Shown here: positions 16,047 through 24,354 of the stretch, piece by piece
Layout: each line of letters begins with the position of its first letter
Numbering within the stretch: the stretch's first letter is position 1
From: Flavobacteriales bacterium
Lineage (GTDB): Bacteria > Bacteroidota > Bacteroidia > Flavobacteriales > Flavobacteriaceae
Assembly (NCBI GenBank): GCA_027039975.1
Contig: JALWFE010000041.1
Coordinates: forward strand, 1-46,222
Length of the DNA: 46,222 bases
Direction of reading: 5' to 3'
Translations under genes and position numbers: made by a program
Notes under the pieces: generated by a model
The model's database searches: none
What the model was told of the DNA's origin: nothing
The model's input: the letters and a program-made list of their open reading frames with translations, nothing else

Positions 16047-18938
16047 TTAATTTCCGTAAATCATACCGATGTAGTAAATACTTCCGACTTTTCCGGTTCC
16101 GGGAGCCGGTAAATATTCTTTCCCCAAAATATTGGAAACACCCAATCTGATTTTGGTTTTATACTTTTTAAAATTATAAGTGACTTGTGCATCCAAAACA
16201 CTCCTTGCCGGAACCATACCGTCGGCAAAAGTAGCTTGCCATAAAAATTCCGATTGATATTTGTAATCGATTTTAAAGCCTAAATTTTTATAAAGGTTAT
16301 CATTTGCCAGAGATACTTTTACACGGTGTTCCGGTGTATTAAATCCTGCTCTGAAATCTTCTTCACCTTCTGCCGGTGTGTAATCAAATTTGGCATAATC
16401 ATAAATCAATCCGATGAGGTAATCACCTGCTTTGTAGTTAAATCCGAAGTCAGCACCGTAAGAAGTTACTTTTGACTTAGCATTGGTATACAATTGAAAA
16501 GGTTTATAAGCTTTTGCGGCGATAGCCGGCAAGGCATTGTTAAAATTATCAACTGTGCCTACCTCACTCGACAAAGCCATAGCACGGGTACCTGCACCGA
16601 AATTATTATAACTATTATAATAAACTGCCATATCCAGACTCAAATTTTTTATCAGACTGCCACGGTATCCGAATTCAATAGTGCTGACTTGTTCCGGTTT
16701 AGGTTTCCCGATTTTAACCACTTCCAAATCCGCCGGGTTTCCGGTTTGGGCAAATTTCATAAATGACGTCAACGTGTAAGAATTGGTATAAGCATCCCTA
16801 CCGGTGATAGTTGCTTGAAATTCGGAATGTGTTACCGGATCCTCAGCTATCACATCTTCTTTATAACGGTCCCAGTTATCCGGTGCACCACCTACCAGGG
16901 TAATAGGTCCTAAATTCAATCCGATATACAACTCTTGTGTCGTAGGATTTCTAAATCCGGTTTGGTAAGATATTCTGAAATTATGTTCTTTATTTTCCCC
17001 GGCGGAATAAACGGCTGAAAATCGCGGTGAAAAATTACCGTCAAAATTTCTTTGTTTATCATAACGTAAAGAAGTAGCCAATTTTAATTTATTATCCAAG
17101 ATTTTTTTAGTGATTTGAACATAAGCCGCAGATTCATCGATATTGATAGGGCTTAATCCGGGATAATCGGTAAAAATGGTTCCTTCGGAATGTAATGAAA
17201 AACGTCGTAGAGAGCCACCGACTTGAATTTCGGCAAAATCAACTAAATCTTTAAAATTATAGTTGGCTTCAATGTGTTTTAAATTGGTATTATCGATAAA
17301 TTTACCCCCGGTTCTAAAATCGGGATCGTTTGTAACATCTTCAAAAGCTTGGTCAAACTCTTTTGTTCCGGGTATTAAACGGGTTGGTTTGGGTTGTCCC
17401 ATAGCCATATTGCCATAGTCGGCAAACTCACGGGCTATTTGGTGTGCTTCGGCTTCGGAATAAGGTCCGTGAGGGTCTATTACCGGAACACCGTTAACGA
17501 TAACAGGATAACCCGATGCATCGTCAAACATAATACCGGAACGGGCAAGAGAATAACGGGCTAAATAAAACGTAAACCAGTCTTTGTCAGACAACCACCT
17601 TCTGTTGATATTCCAAGCCGTAAATTTCGTATCATAAGAATGTCCGGCATCTTCACCGGTGTAATAAGCCCTTACAAACCAATTTTTATTTTTGACTTCC
17701 AATTTATGTTGGTGGATAAAAATGCCATCCAAAACATAACGGTTGGTACCTTGATAAATTGTTTTTCCGGTTCCGAATCGGGAATTCCAAATAAATTCCA
17801 ATTTACCGGGTTGACCGCTCGGACGGTAATGAAAACCAAAATCAAATTTCAAACTTTTGGCTTTATAATCAGTCAAATCTTTTTCTGCATAACCTGTACG
17901 GGAAACTCTGACAACTTCATTTCTGTTTAACATAGCAAGTGGTGTACCGTCAAAAATATGATTCATATCAAATGTAGAAGCAATCTCATCACCGTAAATG
18001 TTCATACCGTCATAAGAAGGATTGCTGGTTCTGCTTCCTTTGACCGATGCATTAAAAGGGTTCATATCTATATCCGTTTCATCCACAGCATACCAGTCGG
18101 TGCCTTCCAAAAGGGAAAAGTTAATTTTGGCAGCAGCATAATCACCACCCCAAGCGTAACGGATACCGGCATCGGAATAAGTATTGGTTCCGGCAGCCGA
18201 TTGACTCGTAACACCATATTTTACATAATCACTGAAACCTTTATAATTGAAAGGATTTTTACTTCGCATATTCAATACCCCGTTAAAAGCATTGGCACCG
18301 TAAAGAGCTGATGCGGCTCCGGGCAAAATTTCAACGCTTTGAACATCCAACTCATTGATACCTATCAAGTTACCTAACGGAAAGTTTAATGCGGGAGAGG
18401 TATTATCCATACCGTCAATTAATTGTAAAAAACGGTTATTGGAAAAAGTGGCAAAACCACGCGTATTAACCGATTGAAAAGTTAAGGAATTGGTATTTAA
18501 ATCAACACCTTTCAGGTTGTTTAAAGCATCATAAAAAGACGGAGCGGCATTACGACGGATTTCTTTCAGACTCATCCGCTCGATACTAACCGGTGATTCT
18601 TTGATTTTTTCCCTCCCACGTGAAGCCGTAACGACGACATCATCTAGAAATTCATTGTTTTCTTCCAAAACTATTTTCAAAGTTTGAGGACCGTTTAATG
18701 TCTTTGTATAAATTTTATAACCTATATAAGACACTTCAATTGTTGCAGGAAATTCTTTAATATCAATAACAAACTTACCATCAAAGTCAGTTGTGGTTCC
18801 TTGTTGTGTTTCCTTTACAAAAACATTGGCACCCGGTATCGGATCGTTATTCTTATCGACAACCGTGCCTTCCAGTTGTTGAGCAAAAGCATTAAAGCCA
18901 AACCCTAGAAACAAAGTTAATAAAATAATTTTTCTCAT
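16047..18938 (-). CDS. TonB-dependent outer membrane receptor
   Basis: A 963-residue receptor. It has a signal peptide (1-20, ending NAFAQ), a carboxypeptidase-like regulatory domain (about 21-95, LEGTVVDKNNDPIPGANVFVKE to SYIGYK), then a TonB box region (DDVVVTASR) and plug (about 100-230, including NTRGF and VEILPGAASALYGANAFNGVLNM). A 22-strand beta barrel follows, ending in the FKKYKTKIRLGVSNILGKEY pattern. The family imports bulky ligands such as siderophores, cobalamin or oligosaccharides using TonB energy. There is no SusD-like partner, and the layout (VVVTASR box, short plug) is unlike SusC, so a glycan-utilisation locus is unlikely. Ligand unknown. It is divergent from the histidine kinase gene across 181 bp. 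Confidence 0.93.
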   Translation of the reverse strand: MRKIILLTLFLGFGFNAFAQQLEGTVVDKNNDPIPGANVFVKETQQGTTTDFDGKFVIDIKEFPATIEVSYIGYKIYTKTLNGPQTLKIVLEENNEFLDDVVVTASRGREKIKESPVSIERMSLKEIRRNAAPSFYDALNNLKGVDLNTNSLTFQSVNTRGFATFSNNRFLQLIDGMDNTSPALNFPLGNLIGINELDVQSVEILPGAASALYGANAFNGVLNMRSKNPFNYKGFSDYVKYGVTSQSAAGTNTYSDAGIRYAWGGDYAAAKINFSLLEGTDWYAVDETDIDMNPFNASVKGSRTSNPSYDGMNIYGDEIASTFDMNHIFDGTPLAMLNRNEVVRVSRTGYAEKDLTDYKAKSLKFDFGFHYRPSGQPGKLEFIWNSRFGTGKTIYQGTNRYVLDGIFIHQHKLEVKNKNWFVRAYYTGEDAGHSYDTKFTAWNINRRWLSDKDWFTFYLARYSLARSGIMFDDASGYPVIVNGVPVIDPHGPYSEAEAHQIAREFADYGNMAMGQPKPTRLIPGTKEFDQAFEDVTNDPDFRTGGKFIDNTNLKHIEANYNFKDLVDFAEIQVGGSLRRFSLHSEGTIFTDYPGLSPINIDESAAYVQITKKILDNKLKLATSLRYDKQRNFDGNFSPRFSAVYSAGENKEHNFRISYQTGFRNPTTQELYIGLNLGPITLVGGAPDNWDRYKEDVIAEDPVTHSEFQATITGRDAYTNSYTLTSFMKFAQTGNPADLEVVKIGKPKPEQVSTIEFGYRGSLIKNLSLDMAVYYNSYNNFGAGTRAMALSSEVGTVDNFNNALPAIAAKAYKPFQLYTNAKSKVTSYGADFGFNYKAGDYLIGLIYDYAKFDYTPAEGEEDFRAGFNTPEHRVKVSLANDNLYKNLGFKIDYKYQSEFLWQATFADGMVPARSVLDAQVTYNFKKYKTKIRLGVSNILGKEYLPAPGTGKVGSIYYIGMIYGN

Positions 18939-19098
18939 AGTTCATTTTTTTTGTTAACCGCTGCAAGATAAAAAAAAATGCCTTGCCCGATGAAAAGTTC
19001 ACTTTTTCTTATCAATATTTGCAGTCTTATTAAAGATTTTTCAATATTTTTTAGTAGTATCAATAATTTTTGCACCGGTTAATTTGTAGAAAAAATCG

Positions 19099-19106
19099 TA
19101 TTTTTG
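19099..19106 (+). promoter_or_regulatory. Possible -7 element for the histidine kinase gene
   Basis: TATTTTTG matches TAnnTTTG but ends only 13 nt before the ATG at 19120, so the leader would be very short. No TTG is found at the expected spacing. Confidence 0.35.
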
Positions 19107-19119
19107 ACAAAATGCATTT

Positions 19120-20598
19120 ATGAAATTATCACTGACTTCTTTACGTTCCAAGATATTTTTTTCGATGATAGGATTGGTATTTTTGGCTTCTATCATGATA
19201 TTGATTGTCACTATTTTGCAATATAAAGAAGAAGCCGAAGATTACCACAAAAAACGTTTATTGCGTAAAGAAACTGCCGTCAAGGTACATATTAACAGCA
19301 TTTTGGAGAACACCAGTTTTGAAGTTAAAACCTCTAAACTCAAATATATTTTCAAATCGAACGGCAATACCCGTGGTCTGTCAAGTATCAGCGAGCTTTC
19401 CCGTATTCATAAAATGCCTATAAATATTTTCGATTTAAACGGTAATCTTATTGTTAGCTCCTTATGGCAATTCAAAGGCAAGATGGATACTATAAAACAT
19501 TTACCCCGGGACATTATCAAAAAAATAGATGATAGCCCAGATAAAAGATACGTTATAAAACACGAAAGCGCTAACGGGGAATATCAATCATCATTTAGCT
19601 ATATATATGACCGGCAATTCAAACCCATTGCCATTTTAAACCTTCCTTATCTGGCTGACAGTACTTTTTATAAAAAAGAGTTGGAAGAATTTCTTAGAAA
19701 TCTCGGATTGATTTATCTGTTAATGCTGTTGATAGCCATAGTTTTATCTTATTTTCTATCGCGATATATTACCAAATCATTGAATACGGTCAATGATATA
19801 TTGAAAAAGATTTCATTTTCAAAAGAAAACAAAAAAATCATTGTTAAAAATCCTAACGAAGAAATCAGTCAACTGATTGAAACTTACAATAATATGGTTG
19901 ACAAACTGGAAGAAAGTGCTAAAAAACTGGCTCAATCAGAACGAGAAGAAGCTTGGCGTAATATGGCAAGACAAGTGGCACACGAAATCAAAAATCCTCT
20001 AACCCCTATGCGCTTGAGTATCCAAAGTTTTCAAATGACTTTTGACCCTGATGACCCCGATATCAAACAAAAATTTGATGAATTTGCCCAAATGCTTATT
20101 GAGCAAATCGATATAATGAGCAGAATTGCATCGGCTTTTTCGGATTTTGCCAAAATGCCGCAAGCCAATTTGGAAAAAGGTAATTTGGTACCTGTTATCG
20201 AAAATGCACTGAAATTATATGATCCGGAACAAGTGCGATTTGTCAGCAGTGATAAAGAAATTTTATTTAATTTTGACAAAAATCAAATTCAACGTGTCAT
20301 AGGTAATTTGGTAAAAAATGCTTTACAATCCGTCCCCGACGGTCGTAAACCCGATATTTTGGTTTCCGTAAGAGAAACCGGTGATAAAATTTATATTTCG
20401 GTAACCGATAATGGTAGTGGTATTGCACCTGAACATCAATCACGAATTTTTGAACCTAAGTTTACGACTAAAAACAGTGGTATGGGGCTTGGATTGGCTA
20501 TTGTCAAAAAAATCGTAGAGAATCATAAAGGCAAAATTTATTTTGATTCTGACCCTGAAAACGGCACAACGTTTACTATTGAATTTGATAAGGAATAA
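19120..20598 (+). CDS. Sensor histidine kinase, NtrY-like, no response regulator nearby
   Basis: A 492-residue membrane kinase. The first helix is at about 11-30, with a periplasmic sensor region to about 190. The second helix is at about 192-214 (LGLIYLLMLLIAIVLSYFLSRY), then a HAMP linker to about 265. The dimerisation domain has phospho-acceptor His288 in ARQVAHEIKNPLTPM. The ATPase domain carries the N box (VIGNLVKNALQSV), G1 (TDNGSGI), F box (IFEPKFTTK) and G2 (GMGLGLAIVKKIV). The AHEIKNPLTPMRLSIQ stretch is characteristic of NtrY-like kinases. No response regulator gene is adjacent, so the partner is unknown. The stop is followed at once by heptamer repeats. Confidence 0.93.
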   Translation: MKLSLTSLRSKIFFSMIGLVFLASIMILIVTILQYKEEAEDYHKKRLLRKETAVKVHINSILENTSFEVKTSKLKYIFKSNGNTRGLSSISELSRIHKMPINIFDLNGNLIVSSLWQFKGKMDTIKHLPRDIIKKIDDSPDKRYVIKHESANGEYQSSFSYIYDRQFKPIAILNLPYLADSTFYKKELEEFLRNLGLIYLLMLLIAIVLSYFLSRYITKSLNTVNDILKKISFSKENKKIIVKNPNEEISQLIETYNNMVDKLEESAKKLAQSEREEAWRNMARQVAHEIKNPLTPMRLSIQSFQMTFDPDDPDIKQKFDEFAQMLIEQIDIMSRIASAFSDFAKMPQANLEKGNLVPVIENALKLYDPEQVRFVSSDKEILFNFDKNQIQRVIGNLVKNALQSVPDGRKPDILVSVRETGDKIYISVTDNGSGIAPEHQSRIFEPKFTTKNSGMGLGLAIVKKIVENHKGKIYFDSDPENGTTFTIEFDKE

Positions 20599-20603
20599 TT
20601 TAG

Positions 20604-20678
20604 TTGAAAGTTGAAAGTGGAAAGTGGAAAGTGCCAAGCGACAAAGCGGTAAAGTGCGAGTTTTTAGTGGAAAGTTGA
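20604..20678 (+). repeat. Decayed GTTGAAA/GTGGAAA heptamer run
   Basis: Directly after the kinase gene come heptamer units (GTTGAAA, GTTGAAA-like and GTGGAAA, then GTGCCAA and GCGACAA), leading into the composite repeat. Confidence 0.7.
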
Positions 20679-20910
20679 AAGTGGAAAGTGCGAATTGGAT
20701 AAGGGATAAGGGATAATTTAGTGGAAAGTGCCTAGGGTCAAGTGGAAAGTGCGAAGTGACAAGTGCGGATTAGTAGGAAGTAGTAAGTTGGATAAGGGAT
20801 AAGGGATAAGAGATAAGGGATGAGAGATAATTGAAAATGGACACTTCGACAAGCTCAGTGACCAGATTTCTCACTGCGTTCGAAATGACACCGACACCTG
20901 ACACCCGACA
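20679..20910 (+). repeat. Composite dispersed repeat, copy B (inverted partner of 8481-8766)
   Basis: A 232-bp copy matching 8481-8766 in inverted orientation with a single substitution apart from two insertions in copy A. Order: GTGGAAA-type heptamers, GGATAAG heptamers, an element with CTTCGACAAGCTCAGTGACC (about 20844-20863), and an element with TCTCACTGCGTTCGAAATGA (about 20870-20889). It runs into the GACATCN array. Confidence 0.88.
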
Positions 20911-21060
20911 CCTGACACCCGACATCTGACATCCGACATCGGACATCTGACACCCGACATCTGACATCTGACATCGGTCATCCGATATTTGACACCTGAC
21001 ACCCGACATCGGACATCCGACATCCGACACCTGACACCCGACATCGGACATCTGACATCA
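20893..21060 (+). repeat. GACATCN heptamer array, copy B, 24 units
   Basis: Twenty-four unbroken 7-bp units of the form GACATCN or GACACCN; the last position and the T/C position vary. Open frames through it exist only because the heptamer encodes a 7-codon repeat in every frame. It abuts the octamer array. Confidence 0.92.
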
Positions 21061-21163
21061 AATAACCAAATAACCAAATAACCAATTAACCAAATAACCA
21101 GATAACCAAATAACCGATTAACCAGATAACCAAATAACCGATTAACCAGATAACCAAATAACC
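21060..21163 (+). repeat. AAATAACC octamer array, copy B, before the crotonase start
   Basis: Thirteen consecutive 8-bp units (AAATAACC, AATTAACC, AGATAACC, GATTAACC) end 4 bp before the ATG at 21168. Confidence 0.92.
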
Positions 21164-21167
21164 AGAT

Positions 21168-21947
21168 ATGAAAAACTATAACAACATTTTAACCGAAACG
21201 CAAGATGCATTAGGCATCATAACCATCAACCGCCCTAAACAACTCAATGCTTTAAATAAAGAAACCATTGCCGAGTTACACGAGGCTTTCGATGATTTTA
21301 ACAAAGATGACAATATACGTGTCATCATCGTTACGGGGAGCGGTGAAAAAGCTTTTGTTGCCGGTGCGGATATTAAGGAATTTATGAATTTTAATGCTGA
21401 ACAAGGTCGCGAATTGGCAGCCAATGGACAAGAACTGCTTTTTGATTTTGTTGAAAATTTGGATACCCCGGTGATTGCCGCTATCAACGGCTTTGCTTTG
21501 GGTGGTGGCTTGGAACTGGCTTTGGCCTCACATATCCGTATCGCATCGGATAATGCTAAGATAGGGTTACCGGAAGTTTCATTAGGTGTTATCCCCGGCT
21601 ATGGTGGGACACAACGGTTGGCACAAATTATCGGTAAAGGGCGGGCTATGGAAATGATTTTATCCGCAACGATGATTGATGCTAACACAGCTTTAAACTA
21701 TGGTCTTGTATCGGAAGTAGTTTCACAGCCGGAATTATTGGATGCCGCCAAACGTAAAGCCGGACAATTACTTAAAAATTCACCGAAAGCACAATCTTTT
21801 GCCATCAAAGCGATTAATGCCGCCTACACCCGAAAAGGCTTTGAAATGGAAAAAGATTTATTCGGTCAAGCTTTTGCAACGGAAGATTTTAAAGAAGGTA
21901 CCACGGCATTTGTCGAACGCCGTAAACCTGAATTTACAGGAAAATAA
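21168..21947 (+). CDS. Enoyl-CoA hydratase (crotonase family)
   Basis: A 259-residue crotonase with the complete active site. The oxyanion hole is in AGADIKEF and ALGGGLE, and both catalytic glutamates are present: Glu116 in GGGLELALA and Glu136 in GLPEVSLGVIPGYGG. It therefore should hydrate trans-2-enoyl-CoA (crotonyl-CoA type) in fatty acid or amino acid degradation. Length and the QRL motif match short-chain enoyl-CoA hydratases. It is not in a beta-oxidation operon. Its immediate upstream DNA is 13 octamer units and 24 heptamer units, so whatever promoter drives it must lie within or before about 460 bp of repeats. Its stop is 5 bp from the end of a convergent small gene. Confidence 0.93.
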   Translation: MKNYNNILTETQDALGIITINRPKQLNALNKETIAELHEAFDDFNKDDNIRVIIVTGSGEKAFVAGADIKEFMNFNAEQGRELAANGQELLFDFVENLDTPVIAAINGFALGGGLELALASHIRIASDNAKIGLPEVSLGVIPGYGGTQRLAQIIGKGRAMEMILSATMIDANTALNYGLVSEVVSQPELLDAAKRKAGQLLKNSPKAQSFAIKAINAAYTRKGFEMEKDLFGQAFATEDFKEGTTAFVERRKPEFTGK

Positions 21948-21951
21948 ATCA

Positions 21952-22119
21952 TTAACGATACTTGGCAAACAATCTGGCACCGGCCAATACCGCTATAATA
22001 CTCAACAAATAATTTTGTGGTGCCGGACGAGGAGGTATTATCAGTAAAGCGGTTACAATAAATATCACTAAAATAACCAATGCCGTTTGCCACAATATTT
22101 TTTTTGTTTTAGGGCTCAT
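21952..22119 (-). CDS. Small two-helix membrane protein coupled to the M48 protease
   Basis: A 55-residue protein, MSPKTKKILWQTALVILVIF onward, with two hydrophobic segments (about 9-28 and 34-52) and a basic C-terminus. Its ATG at 22119 overlaps the TGA of the upstream M48 protease gene as ATGA, the classical layout for translational coupling, so it is probably made together with the protease. The frame remains open upstream but only inside the protease coding region. No family is recognised. It could be an accessory or regulatory membrane peptide, which is inference from position only. Confidence 0.65.
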   Translation of the reverse strand: MSPKTKKILWQTALVILVIFIVTALLIIPPRPAPQNYLLSIIAVLAGARLFAKYR

Positions 22120-23360
22120 TGTTTTTCGGACAAATTTAAAGCTTTTATCCGTTGCAACAAAGTTGGATGTGAAAAATACGCCGCAACATACCAAGTATGT
22201 GGCGTTAAATTACTCAAACTCTTACGGCTTAATTTTTTCAATCCAGAAATCAAACTGGCGGCATTATAGTGTTGTTTGGCAAATGCATCGGCCTGATATT
22301 CAAATTTGCGGGATAACCAATTGGTTAACAATCCCGTCAAAAATGATACCGGCGTAAACAATAAGGCAAAAGCTATCATATTGATATGAAATTTAGGTTG
22401 TGATACCCCCAAAGCTTCCGCTAATAATTGATTATCAATAACCAGTGATAACAAATATAACATTATACCGGCTGTCATAATCGATAAAATCAGATTGAAC
22501 AATAAATGCTTGCGTTTAAAATGCCCAATTTCGTGTGCCAAAACCGCCGTAATTTCATCAGGTGTCAAATCTTGCAATAATGTATCGTATAAAACAACTT
22601 TCTTTTTAGGTCCGAAACCTGAAAAAAATGCATTGGCCTTGGTACTCCGCTTACTACCGTCCATTACAAAAATCTTATCGATATTGTAAGAGGTTTTTTG
22701 TGCCAGAGCTTTTAATTTTTCTTTTAGTTCACCGTCTTCCAATGGTGTCAATTTATTAAACAAAGGCACAATAAAACTCGTATAAAAAATATTGATAAAC
22801 ATCATAAAAACAGCAAAGAAAATCCAAGCATAAATCCAAAAATCACGTCCGAACTCTCGATAAAACCAAATAAATACACCCAATAATAACGACGCAAAAA
22901 ATAGATTCATCAACAAAGATTTGATTTTATCCGTAAAAAATAATATCTTGGTCGATTTATTAAAACCGAATTGTTCTTCTATAACAAAGGTTTTGTAATA
23001 AGAAAAAGGCAAATTGATAACGGTTACAGCTACAATCAATATATCAAAATATAAAACGGATTGCCAAAAAGTGGAATCAGTAATACGAGCAACCTGTTGG
23101 TCAAGTCGGGCAAATCCGTCTATAAGCATAAAAAACAACAGTAGTGTAAATGAAATTATAGAAGTCATCAAGTTAAATCTGTAATTGAGCAACTTGTAAT
23201 TTTGAGATTTTTGATAAGCATCAGGGGCATATACATCCGACAATTCGTAAGGCAACTCTTCTCTAAAATGTTGAACATTAAGATATTCGAGAAATTTTTC
23301 AATCAAAAACTCAATTACTATAAAACCAATAAAAAGATAAAAAAGATTTTGAGCTTGCAT
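22116..23360 (-). CDS. M48 family (Ste24-like) zinc metalloprotease
   Basis: A 414-residue integral membrane protease resembling CAAX prenyl protease 1 (Ste24). It has several hydrophobic helices (for example about 5-22, 65-82, 103-122, 148-166, 172-195, 290-310 and 325-345). The zinc motif HEIGH is at residues 276-280, and the third ligand glutamate lies in FEYQADAFA (about 350). TKANAFFSGFGPKKKVVLYDTLL is a further family hallmark. Bacterial members are thought to act in membrane protein quality control; prenyl processing is not expected here. TAACTTTG at 23381-23388 may be its -7 element. Translation appears coupled to the small membrane protein downstream. Confidence 0.92.
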   Translation of the reverse strand: MQAQNLFYLFIGFIVIEFLIEKFLEYLNVQHFREELPYELSDVYAPDAYQKSQNYKLLNYRFNLMTSIISFTLLLFFMLIDGFARLDQQVARITDSTFWQSVLYFDILIVAVTVINLPFSYYKTFVIEEQFGFNKSTKILFFTDKIKSLLMNLFFASLLLGVFIWFYREFGRDFWIYAWIFFAVFMMFINIFYTSFIVPLFNKLTPLEDGELKEKLKALAQKTSYNIDKIFVMDGSKRSTKANAFFSGFGPKKKVVLYDTLLQDLTPDEITAVLAHEIGHFKRKHLLFNLILSIMTAGIMLYLLSLVIDNQLLAEALGVSQPKFHINMIAFALLFTPVSFLTGLLTNWLSRKFEYQADAFAKQHYNAASLISGLKKLSRKSLSNLTPHTWYVAAYFSHPTLLQRIKALNLSEKQ

Positions 23361-23380
23361 TTTAAATTTAGGATTAAAAG

Positions 23381-23388
23381 CAAAGTTA
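23381..23388 (-). promoter_or_regulatory. Possible -7 element for the M48 protease gene
   Basis: TAACTTTG on the minus strand, 20 bp before the start codon. The nearest TTG is only 15 nt upstream, shorter than usual. Confidence 0.4.
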
Positions 23389-23447
23389 ACAATTTTTTCT
23401 TAACAATAAAATATCTTTTGTCAGCTTTTTTATATTGTATAAATTGA

Positions 23448-23455
23448 TACCTTTG
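23448..23455 (+). promoter_or_regulatory. -7 element for the second crotonase gene
   Basis: TACCTTTG matches TAnnTTTG and ends 20 bp before the ATG. A TTG occurs 27 nt upstream, which is longer than usual. Confidence 0.5.
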
Positions 23456-23475
23456 CCTGTATACATAATAATAAG

Positions 23476-24234
23476 ATGAAAAACTTAAAATATCAAATAC
23501 AAAACGGAACCGGGTTATTGAAATTTAACCGCCCCGAAAAATACAATGCCTTTAATAAAGAACTATTGACAGAACTCCGTGATTTATTACAAAAAGAACG
23601 TTCAAATTCCGGTCTGAAAGTCTTAATCATAACCGGCGAAGGCAAAGCATTTTCTTCTGGTGTGGATTTAAAAACCTTAACCGGATTGACAAGCGTGGAA
23701 CAAGCCCGAAAATTTGCTTTGTTGCTAGAAAACACTTCTGAATTGATATACAATTTTAACAAACCCACCATAGCGCTTATAAACGGTATTGCTCTCGGCG
23801 GTGGTTTCGGTTATGCCACGGCAGCCGATATCCGTATTATGTCAGAAACGGCAAAAATAGGTTATCCGGCCGTTAAATTAGGTGCCATTTTACCTGCAAC
23901 TTGTACTATGTATCTCAAAGCTTTGGTTGGAGAAGGACGTACCAAAGACCTGTTACTTACCGGTAGAATGATTGAATCCCGTGAAGCTTTGGAAATGGGC
24001 TTGGTTAATTATGCGGTACCGGAGGACCAACAGGAAAACTTTGCTTTCAAACTCGCCGGTCAAATCATGGAAGCACCGGCATTGGCACTGGAATATACCA
24101 AAAAAACCGTCAATTTTACCACCAAACGTGAAATTGAAGCCGCCAAACTCTATGCCGCTGATAATTTTGCATTTTTATCCCAAACCGAAGAATGGCAAAA
24201 ACGTATTGTTAAAAAAATTACTCATAAGTCATAA
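23476..24234 (+). CDS. Crotonase-fold protein lacking both hydratase glutamates
   Basis: A 252-residue enoyl-CoA hydratase/isomerase family protein, alignable throughout with the crotonase at 21168. CoA-binding and oxyanion-hole segments are kept (SSGVDLKTL; NGIALGGG). However, the position of the first catalytic Glu is Gly112 (GGGFGYATA) and the second is Ala132 (GYPAVKLGAILPA). It is therefore unlikely to be a hydratase. Crotonase relatives with other reactions (isomerases, thioesterases, dehalogenases) use different acidic residues, and I cannot assign one. An own promoter element precedes it. It is read divergently from the M48 protease. Confidence 0.88.
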   Translation: MKNLKYQIQNGTGLLKFNRPEKYNAFNKELLTELRDLLQKERSNSGLKVLIITGEGKAFSSGVDLKTLTGLTSVEQARKFALLLENTSELIYNFNKPTIALINGIALGGGFGYATAADIRIMSETAKIGYPAVKLGAILPATCTMYLKALVGEGRTKDLLLTGRMIESREALEMGLVNYAVPEDQQENFAFKLAGQIMEAPALALEYTKKTVNFTTKREIEAAKLYAADNFAFLSQTEEWQKRIVKKITHKS

Positions 24235-24354
24235 CTATGCCTGCAAAAAACTGTCGTATCCTGTAATAATGTTAAAATTTTTTGATAATAAATCAAATAC
24301 AAAAAAAGTATGAGAATAATGATATTTTCGTACGTTAAAAAAAAAAATTTTACA

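Noticed and set aside
16047-18938. TonB receptor considered as SusC of a glycan-utilisation locus
   Set aside because: No SusD-like lipoprotein, glycoside hydrolase or anti-sigma/sigma pair is adjacent, and the plug and TonB-box region is not of SusC type.
20770-21077. Two overlapping open frames before the crotonase gene
   Set aside because: A 7-bp repeat without stop codons stays open in several frames by construction. There is no start context or protein character.
20893-21163. Possible CRISPR array
   Set aside because: The units are 7 and 8 bp with no unique spacers and no cas genes nearby, so these are simple tandem repeats.
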